64,000 bases of DNA. Source: Podospora pseudocomata. Lineage: Eukaryota > Ascomycota > Sordariomycetes > Sordariales > Podosporaceae. Both the position numbers and the translations under genes were made by a program. Location of the stretch: positions 434,001 to 498,000 of the forward strand of contig NW_026946363.1 in NCBI RefSeq assembly GCF_035222375.1. Direction: 5' to 3'. Below are positions 57,136 through 64,000 of the stretch, piece by piece. Each line of letters starts with the position of its first letter. Position 1 is the stretch's first letter. The notes under the pieces were generated by a model, which saw nothing but the letters and a program-made list of their open reading frames with translations, searched no databases and was not told the DNA's origin.

Positions 57136-60078
57136 ATGGGTCCCGACGTAGCCTTCACGAAGCATCCCAATGGATCAGTCTCGTCTTTGGCCCGGGCAGA
57201 GATGCAGGCCGCCCACCAATTTTTACCTCCCCCCGTCGAACAGGTACAGAGATACCACACCAAGAACCTACCTCCGCCTCCCCCAGATAGGAGACTATCA
57301 TCAGTATCTGTTCTTAGCAGGGAAATGAATGTGGCATTTGCGGGTACCGAAGATATGCTTTCACTCGACACTGACCAACGCGGGGTATTAGAGAAACAGG
57401 GGCAGGAGGGTAATCAACAAGAAATGCCAGCTCACACCCACGTTTCCATTCCGACTCGTGCATCTGACGATGTCATCTCGCCTCAGCCAAAATCGGCGCT
57501 TCCTAAGTTATGGAAGATGACGGGGCATGATGGCTTCCGTACCTCAGCATCAAGAGAAGGGTCTATCGACTCAACACACCACATGACCGCATACGTGTCT
57601 TGTAACAGGTCAAATACCCAGATCGCTCCTGAAGAAGTGGAGCTACGCCGACAACTACATGAATACGAGCATGCCTGGACAGAAGGACCAAAGAACTCAC
57701 TGACAGAGCCATGGCTGCCCTCTCCATTGAGCAATCAGTCGGTGACCTCTCCTCTGCAGAAGGATGTCAGTCGAGAGCCAGTCACAGCTATCTCTGAAAC
57801 AGCTTTGATGGACATCAACACCGCGTTGCGAACATTAGAACCCGAGGAAAGGCGCCCTTCTAATGCGTCTTCCCTCAACCCTCCAAGGAGTAGACTGGGT
57901 TCGACTCCACATGCATCTTCTCTTACTTCACACATTGCTCGACGCAACAAACCTGACTTCCCTCGAGAGAAGAAGGCGGCCCCGGGACCCTCACCGTTGA
58001 AGAAGACGCCACGATCCGCCGTGCATGATGATCATGCTTGGTATCGAGGCTACCGCATACCGGATTCAGACGAGCAAAGGTCCAGCCACGACATGTATCA
58101 TGAAGCAGCTGTGGAAATGGTGTCCAAAACACCCCCTAACTCTCCTGCTCATGTCTCTTCGACAGCGAGCTCGTCGAAGCACATACCGCTTGAGCAAATC
58201 ATCAAGGGCATCCAATTGACCGAGATAAACACAGCAGATGCAGGGAATGCAAGCAGCGAGCCAAGTAGCTGGTATAGTAGCAGCCACCACTCGACCAAAC
58301 CTTTACTAGCTTCTCCCCCTCAGCCGCCTCCTTCTTCATACCATTACCATCAGTCCCCGCGCGAAGGCCAGCAGCTGCAAAACATACGCCGTCCCTCGGG
58401 GAGCAGCGCTTTTAGCGCCCTAAGTGCCACAAGCGCCCCCCAGAGGCACCTCCAGCCTGGCGACCGGTCTGTCATGGCGAGTACTAGCATCTTTGGCGGC
58501 CCTTCCCATTTCCATATCCACCCTCCCTCCTCTTCCCACTCGCGCAAACCATCGCGGAGTTCCCCATCACCCTCTCCATCTCAAAAGCCTTCCCCGCCCG
58601 GCGACAACGGTAATAGGCTTGGTGACCTTGACGGGGAAGTCCACGCAGACGGGGATTCAAGTATGGGCTGTCGAGGCAGACGAACTTGCAGCATCTCGAG
58701 GACGCAGGGCACTCGGTCTATACCTATATCGAGGCCAGGAAGTGACGTTGTCACTCAGACCGTCAGCATCGATGCCAAGTCACACGATGCTTGGTCGAGC
58801 CATTTCACCCCTTCCCCCACGTCCCCGAAGAGGTACAGCTCCATCCTCAGCAAAGTCTTTAGGCGCTCTACAGGTGTTTATCCAGTAACACCTCTTCGAT
58901 CTCCTTCTAAGCAGAAAGGACCATACAACCTGATGCTAGAATCGGCACAGCAGCGGCGAGCCCTACACCAGATCCAACATCAGTTCGGATCAGACGTGAA
59001 GCCCACCACCCCCACAACACCAAATCATTTATCTTTCTCGCGAATTGTCAGTAAGGCAGGAGCTGTTGCCACGGCTCCATTCAAAACCCCCGAAGAAAGG
59101 AGACGCTCCAAACTCAAAAACAAGATCAGAGTCTATGGCGACGAGGGTCAGCTCTTGGGCCAGGAGGAAGGTGCCACACCATTCAAGCACAAGACTGAGG
59201 CTGCCAACAACGAAACTCCATCCGCAAGGGCGTCAAAACATTCGATGCTTGCTGGATATGACAGGACAAAATCAGCCCACGAGTTGATGGGTGAAGGAAC
59301 GCTTATTCCTCCAAACGACAACCCAATCTGGATGGGCCCAGGAGTGGCAACTTATGTTCACGGGACGTCTGTTTCTTCAACTCCAAGATTAGTCTCAACC
59401 CCCAGTGGCACCCCAGGCGTGACGTCTGCCCGGCTCTCGGCGGCAAATACAGCTACCGCGTCTGGTACTGACTCCAATTCAGTCTGGTCCCGAGCCCCGA
59501 CATTATCAGCAACAGGGACGCCAACGAGAACAACATTTGGTAGCATTGCCTCCCCTCCTCCTCCTCCCGCTACTGTAACAAGGGGCAACACTTCCTCCCC
59601 TCCGGCGAGGTATCGCAAGACCCCAGCAGGAGGAAGCGATTCTTCTCAGAGTCATAGCCGCAGTCCGGCTGTCGGGCCTAGGCTAGGTGCTACTGCGACG
59701 GAAAGTCGATATAGCCCTGCAGCTTCTCTACCGCTACCGCCGGTGCATATCCCACCACCGTTTGTGCCCAGGTCTTTTACAGCACAAGTGTCGGTGTTGG
59801 ATTACCCGCTCAAGCAAACCAGGGGTACCAGCCCGAGGCCAACGCCTAGTCCTAAACCTTCGAACGCAACACGATCAGAGATTGAAATTCCTGGGTACAC
59901 CACTTTGCTTGCTGACGGAGCGGCGTATGGAGGATCGAGAACGGGGGCGGTGGGGTTGGGTATTCTTGTTCCTTGGAGGACTAAGAGTGTCATTGAGCGG
60001 GAGGAGAGGGAGAAGATAGAGGGACAGAAGAAGAAGGAGGAGGGGATGGAGGTAGAGGGGGTGAGGAATGTTTTGTAG
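57136..60078 (+). CDS. Large disordered protein of unknown function
   Basis: A 980-residue uninterrupted frame; I do not recognise the family. It is Ser/Pro/Thr-rich, with many SP/TP sites that could be phosphorylated, short Pro runs (LPPPPPDRR, SPPPPPATVT) and no membrane segment or signal peptide. The parts that look most constrained are SILSKVFRRSTGVYPVTP, PYNLMLESAQQRRALHQ, then FKTPEERRRSKLKNKIRVYG and the C-terminal TRTGAVGLGILVPWRTKS with a charged EREEREK coil. The long intronless frame, even codon quality and ATG in a clean context argue it is a real gene, probably restricted to Sordariomycetes. A role as a scaffold or signalling target would be a guess. Confidence 0.72.
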   Translation: MGPDVAFTKHPNGSVSSLARAEMQAAHQFLPPPVEQVQRYHTKNLPPPPPDRRLSSVSVLSREMNVAFAGTEDMLSLDTDQRGVLEKQGQEGNQQEMPAHTHVSIPTRASDDVISPQPKSALPKLWKMTGHDGFRTSASREGSIDSTHHMTAYVSCNRSNTQIAPEEVELRRQLHEYEHAWTEGPKNSLTEPWLPSPLSNQSVTSPLQKDVSREPVTAISETALMDINTALRTLEPEERRPSNASSLNPPRSRLGSTPHASSLTSHIARRNKPDFPREKKAAPGPSPLKKTPRSAVHDDHAWYRGYRIPDSDEQRSSHDMYHEAAVEMVSKTPPNSPAHVSSTASSSKHIPLEQIIKGIQLTEINTADAGNASSEPSSWYSSSHHSTKPLLASPPQPPPSSYHYHQSPREGQQLQNIRRPSGSSAFSALSATSAPQRHLQPGDRSVMASTSIFGGPSHFHIHPPSSSHSRKPSRSSPSPSPSQKPSPPGDNGNRLGDLDGEVHADGDSSMGCRGRRTCSISRTQGTRSIPISRPGSDVVTQTVSIDAKSHDAWSSHFTPSPTSPKRYSSILSKVFRRSTGVYPVTPLRSPSKQKGPYNLMLESAQQRRALHQIQHQFGSDVKPTTPTTPNHLSFSRIVSKAGAVATAPFKTPEERRRSKLKNKIRVYGDEGQLLGQEEGATPFKHKTEAANNETPSARASKHSMLAGYDRTKSAHELMGEGTLIPPNDNPIWMGPGVATYVHGTSVSSTPRLVSTPSGTPGVTSARLSAANTATASGTDSNSVWSRAPTLSATGTPTRTTFGSIASPPPPPATVTRGNTSSPPARYRKTPAGGSDSSQSHSRSPAVGPRLGATATESRYSPAASLPLPPVHIPPPFVPRSFTAQVSVLDYPLKQTRGTSPRPTPSPKPSNATRSEIEIPGYTTLLADGAAYGGSRTGAVGLGILVPWRTKSVIEREEREKIEGQKKKEEGMEVEGVRNVL

Positions 60079-61092
60079 AAGGGGGGTTGAAACGGCTGGT
60101 GTTTTGGGTATTGAGATTCATAGGTAGATGTGGTTACATGGGATTTTGGGATGGTAAACGTAGTGTTGGTTTTGGGGCATTGGTAGACGAGGGGGAGTGT
60201 GTTGTGATTATACTGGGTGGTGTACATAGATTCAAATTTATAGGCTGATGGGTTGAAGTGCGGTTAATGGTGGTTTGCTTCCTGGGTGAGTCTATCTTCT
60301 TACTTGGGAAAGAGCGGGCTCGATAGGGATAGCTCCTTCCATGTTGCTCCGTGACTGCCGTCTCGAGTCTTTCCATGCTGTGTTGCTCCTTCCTCGAGAA
60401 CAACTGAACCATGGTATATATATTAGTTTAGACATACACTCCTCAACAAGGAACAGTAGCTCCTGGCCAATGGTCAAGTGGTAAGCCTGCTGGCCGGCAG
60501 GAAAGTTGCCCAAAATACCCTCCCAGGGTTCCTGTCCTTCCGTGACAGAGCCTCCTGTTCAAATCCTCGCAAAACCCACGGTTTTCGGCGCTGAACACAA
60601 CACTCAATTAAAGTGTGGGTGCCCAGCGAGCTTTTTGATTTTAACTTGATCATGATAATGTCGTTCGACTGTCTTTTTTTCCCGTTCTTCCATCTAAAAT
60701 ACCGTTGATGTTTGGACTCGAAATGCATATCTCCAGGTCAACACTCGACGTCACCCCCCACTCTTTCTTCATCAACAAAAAGTTACCCCACATTCCCCAT
60801 CCCCTTTTACTCTTCGACAACACCCAACCCTTCCAGAACACCGGCCGGCCGAGGTCCACCTATGACAAGCACTCCTCCGGCTTTTGACTCCCGAACCCGC
60901 CCCGCATTTGCATTTCCCCAGTCTAGTCAAGTGCCAGCAACATTGCCATGTGCATTTCCTATCTTATGCAGTACACTCCAGAGTGCAGTGCACCGCCTTA
61001 TCCGACCGAGCCTTACGCTTATCCAGTCACCTCCCCCTCACTACTCACCCCCCTTTTAACCTACCAACTAACCTAAGCTTTGGCCCCAGAAA
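60079..61092. other. Intergenic region upstream of the Nudix gene
   Basis: About 1 kb. A tRNA-like string near 60460-60570 was examined and rejected. Short ORFs only. Confidence 0.45.
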
Positions 61093-62503
61093 ATGACCAG
61101 CACGTTGATGGTCTCTGAGCCTCATCAGTCAGATCAACAAGACCCTCAACAACAACAACAAGAAGATCTCATTTCTACTCCAGCCCAACCAGGCCAGGAA
61201 GAAACAAAGACGGTAGTTCAGGGGTTGCAGGATTCACCGAGTTTGAGTCCCACCGCTTTAGATACTCAACAGGAAGAAAGCGAGAGGGAGGAAGACGAGG
61301 GGTCGTATTACTGGAAAAGGGAGACCATGGCGCCGTTGAATGCTGTTTCTGCTGTGAGTTGAACTTTGGGGTCAATGAGTGAAATGAGATAGATGGTGAC
61401 TGATGTCTGGGATGGCAGGCGGCGGTTGCGAGGCTGAGGGCGTTCAAGCCGCCTCCTTTTCCGTTGTGGGATCGGTTGCCTGTCAGTAGACGGGCGGCGG
61501 TGTTGTTGCTGTTGTATGCGGACCGGAAGGGGGATTTGAGGGTGGTGATAACGATGAGGGCGGCGACGTTGAGGAGTTTTTCTGGTGGGTTGCTGTGAGA
61601 TGATACTACATGGAATGTGTGGTTGACTTCTATGTACCAGGTCATGCAGCATTGCCAGGTGGGAAGGCGGACACCATCCACGAGACACCCTGTAACCATT
61701 CCCCCCATCGTCTCACCACCCTGAACAACTACTGACCACTGCGAAAAGACCAAATCGCCCGCCGCGAAGCCTACGAGGAAATCGGCCTCCCCCTCGACAA
61801 CACCCACCTCCCCCCACCCTTCACAATCGAACACCTCTGCTACCTCCCCGCCAACCTCGCCCGCACCGAGCTCGTCGTCCGCCCCGTCGTCGCCCTCCTG
61901 CACACCTCCCCCCCTTCCTCCACCGCCACATCCCCCCAGTCAAACCCCGTCTCCCCGCAGCCCAACCCAACAATCACCGCTGAAGACTCCCTAATCCCGC
62001 GACTCGACGCCAAAGAAGTCGCCGCCGTGTTCTCCGCCCCGTTTCACAACTTCCTCAGGTCAACCGATGAACCTGGTCACGAAAAGGTAGAAGGGGAGTG
62101 GTATAATGGCTCCTGGACGGAATGGCACGAGGAGCCCTGGCGGATGCACTTTTTTTATGTCCCGGTCACTAACCAGAGGGTTACTAAACCTAAAATTCGT
62201 GAGGGGGGTTTGGCATCACTGGCTGAAGATCACAGCCCTGATGAGGAGCCAGTTGAAGAGGAAAAGCGGTACAAAGTCTGGGGGATGACCGCTCGGATTC
62301 TGGTGGATGCGGCCACGATTGCGTATGGGGAGAAGCCAGAGTTTGAGCATAACAGTCATTTTGGAGATGAGAGGATCATTGAGGGATTGGAAAGGTTGGG
62401 GAGGCTGGGGGAGAAGAAGAGACGGGGGAGTACAGTCACCAAAGAGGATGTGAAGAAGGCGGGGGAGATTATGACCAAGAAGGAGGAAGGCAGTAAGATG
62501 TGA
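61093..62503 (+). CDS. pcd1: Nudix hydrolase, Pcd1/NUDT7-type CoA diphosphatase
   Basis: Hydrolyses CoA and derivatives (and oxidised nucleotides in yeast) to phosphopantetheine compounds, usually in peroxisomes. Exons 61093..61353, 61419..61584, 61641..61691 and 61749..62503; 410 residues. The Nudix box is split by introns and rebuilt as LPGGKADTIHE plus TPYQIARREAYEEIG at residues 148-172, with the catalytic REAYEEIG helix intact; the GGKAD start has the six-residue spacing seen in Pcd1. Upstream UPF0035-like TMRAATLRSFSGHAALPGG completes the CoA-diphosphatase signature. The N-terminal 80 residues are Gln/Glu-rich and disordered. The C-terminal tail (KKAGEIMTKKEEGSKM) does not end in a PTS1 tripeptide, so peroxisomal targeting is not evident. 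The stop lies only 93 bp from the Ctr gene stop on the other strand. Confidence 0.92.
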
Positions 62504-62596
62504 GATGATTGTTTTGGGTATGAATCATGAAATGGTCTATTCTTTTGGGCGTGAGACAGGTAGATCACATGAGACTAGATTACACAGTAGAAATCG

Positions 62597-63359
62597 TTAA
62601 TGGCAGGCTGTCTCCTTTGCTACGGTGGTCTGGCCGCCAAACAAGAGGTATCCGAGGCCGGCGCCAAAGGAGCAGGCGAGCATGACCCAGCCGTTGTAAG
62701 TCATGAAGATGAGCCTTATATCTTGTCAGGTTGCCATCTTGAGTGCATTTACGAAAGGATACTCACATGATCATAAAAGCATAAAAGTTCTGTACCGCAT
62801 ACAAGACACTCTTCATGATGTGCGCGCGCTTGGTAACCTCGTCTCTGTTCTGGCCTGTAATCACAGCGCCAAAGAAGGGGGCTGTCTCAGCATCTTGTTC
62901 ATGATCTTCCTCGTCTTGATATCGAGACTCGATTTCTCCTTGGAACCAAAGGAAAAACACATCGTCTCAGCCTATGGAATATTTGGGGAAGAGTATGAAG
63001 AATGACTTACGAGGGACGGAGTTGGCCCGTCTGGTGACTGCGGCTTCATAGCGACGGATGGCTTCACGGAGGGCTTCGTAGCCGGCGCCGAGGGCGACGA
63101 TGGCGAGGAGGGAGACGAAGAGGGAAAAGTTGGAGGAGATGTGCCATTGGCGGAAGACGATGCAGAGGTTGTTGGTGTCCCAGGTGAAGAGCATCTTTTT
63201 CTCATATCAGTATCATGATTTGATGAGAGGGATATGAGGAAAAGGACTCACGTTCATGTTGCACATGTTTTGGCCATCACCGCCGTGATCACCGTGGCCC
63301 ATGTGAGCCGAGTGGTCCATCATTTCATGATGGGAATGGTCGTGGTGAGAGTGATCCAT
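62597..63359 (-). CDS. Ctr-family copper transporter
   Basis: High-affinity Cu+ channel that works as a trimer, at plasma membrane or vacuole. Exons 63359..63252, 63194..63011, 62938..62767 and 62714..62597; 193 residues. The N-terminus is His/Met-rich (MDHSHHDHSHHEMMDHS, HMGHGDHGG) for copper capture. Helix 1 follows MLFTWDTNNLCIVFRQWHI with SLFVSLLAIVALGAG. After a variable cytosolic loop, helices 2 and 3 read SVLYAVQNFYAFMIML and FMTYNGWVMLACSFGAG with GLGYLLFG, giving the Met-rich pore and the GxxxG packing motif. The second and third joins (VP-REIE, MIM-LIFM) fit the family. Size and order resemble yeast Ctr2, but assignment to a subtype is uncertain. A Mac1-like box lies about 460 bp upstream. 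Confidence 0.94.
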
Positions 63360-63703
63360 TTTCGCGTTTACTTTGTGAGTGAAAAAGACAGAACAAATGA
63401 GAATCGTGAGAGAGAAGTGAGGAACTGAGATTATGGTGAAGAAGTTCTCATTCGGGGTTCAAGTTGCGCATGAAATCTGTCCCAACGTTGGGAACGAGAC
63501 GCGAACAGGGGTCCGTGGATCCATGCACGGGGGCCCCACTTTTGATAATCAGCTCTGGGGAAGGGCGACTCGGCATTGTCTCGGGGGCGCGGGGCAGGAG
63601 CTTGGAAAGGATTGATGGCGGGGTTGGTCTGGGTTGATGACAGAGGGAATTTGGGAATGGAGACATATTTCTAAAATCTCAAGAACTAAGATCATCATCA
63701 AAC

Positions 63704-63771
63704 ATACAGGCTTTACAGTTGTGACGCTGTACACCTAAGCCTCTCGGCGTTGACAGGTGGGTGACCACCGA
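63704..63771 (+). ncRNA. Diverged 5S rRNA-like fragment (relic)
   Basis: The stretch reads like the middle and 3' half of a dispersed fungal 5S rRNA gene as I remember the Neurospora sequence: ACAGGCTT, then CGCTGTAC, CTAAGCC, and the highly conserved GGTGGGTGACCACC at 63756-63769. Small deletions lie between the blocks, the 5' end and closing helix are not visible, so it is a relic, not a working gene. Confidence 0.45.
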
Positions 63772-63817
63772 GCTTCAAGATCTCCAGGGCGAAGCTCTCA
63801 TCTGATCTCACGAGCAC

Positions 63818-63856
63818 TGAGCAAAGCTCCCGATGATACCCGCATCGCTTTGCTGA
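63818..63856. promoter_or_regulatory. Putative copper-response boxes upstream of the Ctr gene
   Basis: TGAGCAAA at 63818-63825 is the reverse complement of TTTGCTCA, the box bound by the yeast copper regulator Mac1. TTTGCTGA at 63849-63856 differs by one base and points the other way. They lie 459-497 bp upstream of the Ctr ATG. Function is inferred; an unseen gene to the right could also use them. Confidence 0.35.
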
Positions 63857-64000
63857 ATGACAAGTCTTCATATTCGCTCACTCGCCCGTCCTAGACTATC
63901 ACACCTCCAAGTCCATCTCGTACCTTTAGCTGCTCTCATTAACCTTGTTATCACAGATCCAACCAAACGCTCATCGAAATGCTCACCCAACCCATCAACC

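Larger units (their letters stand above)
63360..64000. other. Upstream region of the Ctr gene, to the window end
   Basis: Contains a 5S rRNA-like relic and two copper-box-like sites, listed separately. At 63979 an ATG (MLTQPIN...) in reasonable context may begin a plus-strand gene cut by the window edge; too little is visible to call it. Confidence 0.45.

Noticed and set aside
60455-60570. tRNA-like string (A-box-like TGGCCAATGGTCAAGTGGTAAG and B-box-like GTTCAAATCC)
   Set aside because: The T-stem bases flanking the B-box do not pair, the anticodon loop would be six bases, and no acceptor stem closes.
1-64000. Viral or retroelement remnants, CRISPR arrays, biosynthetic cluster
   Set aside because: No reverse transcriptase, integrase, capsid, transposase, spacer-repeat array, or PKS/NRPS/terpene core gene was recognised anywhere in the window.

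Overview
The window is nuclear DNA of a filamentous ascomycete, most likely a Sordariomycete and probably in Sordariales. The evidence is gene-dense DNA with short spliceosomal introns (mostly 49-70 nt, GTAAGT-like donors), proteins that read like Neurospora/Podospora-type homologues (the thioredoxin reductase is close to Neurospora cys-9 as I remember it), and several proteins typical of filamentous fungi. I count 21 protein-coding genes (one cut by the left edge) and one decayed gene. I see no bacterial, phage, retroviral or CRISPR sequence and no intact transposon.

Layout, left to right. 0-9 kb: 5' end of COP9 signalosome subunit 7 (minus), a Cu+ P-type ATPase of the Ccc2/ATP7 type (plus), and an AT-hook/chromodomain protein (minus). 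8.8-16.8 kb, all minus: methionyl-tRNA synthetase, an amidase, and the CAF-1 WD40 subunit Cac2. 19.4-24.3 kb: a full-length ABCC transporter (plus). 24.6-29.1 kb, all minus: a SAM methyltransferase, thioredoxin reductase and a quinone-oxidoreductase-like MDR protein. 29.8-36.2 kb: the CCCH mRNA 3'-processing factor Yth1 (plus), a DUF1776 protein and a DUF155/RMD1-type protein (both minus). 37.4-40.6 kb: a decayed copy of a large unnamed fungal family. 42-48 kb: an NF-X1/FAP1 zinc-finger protein (plus) and a Bem46-type alpha/beta hydrolase (minus). 50.6-63.4 kb: a LYAR-type nucleolar zinc-finger protein, Pex10, Erd1, a 980-residue disordered orphan protein, a Pcd1-type Nudix hydrolase and a Ctr copper transporter.

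The genes do not form one pathway or a secondary-metabolite cluster; this is ordinary housekeeping-rich chromosome. Two copper genes (Ctr importer at 63 kb and Golgi-type Cu-ATPase at 2-6 kb) act in one route but are far apart. The Ctr upstream region holds a Mac1-like copper box. Two chromatin genes (chromodomain protein, Cac2) also lie in the same arm.

The observations most worth checking are: (1) thioredoxin reductase has a 60-codon upstream in-frame extension with no AUG that reads like a mitochondrial presequence, suggesting a CUG-initiated or alternatively spliced mitochondrial isoform; (2) Yth1 lacks its first CCCH finger and has a one-base frame break near its start; (3) a 131-bp near-perfect inverted repeat lies between two convergent genes; (4) a diverged 5S rRNA-like relic lies upstream of the copper transporter; (5) there is a GC-AG intron in the amidase and a possible 36-nt micro-intron in the chromodomain gene.
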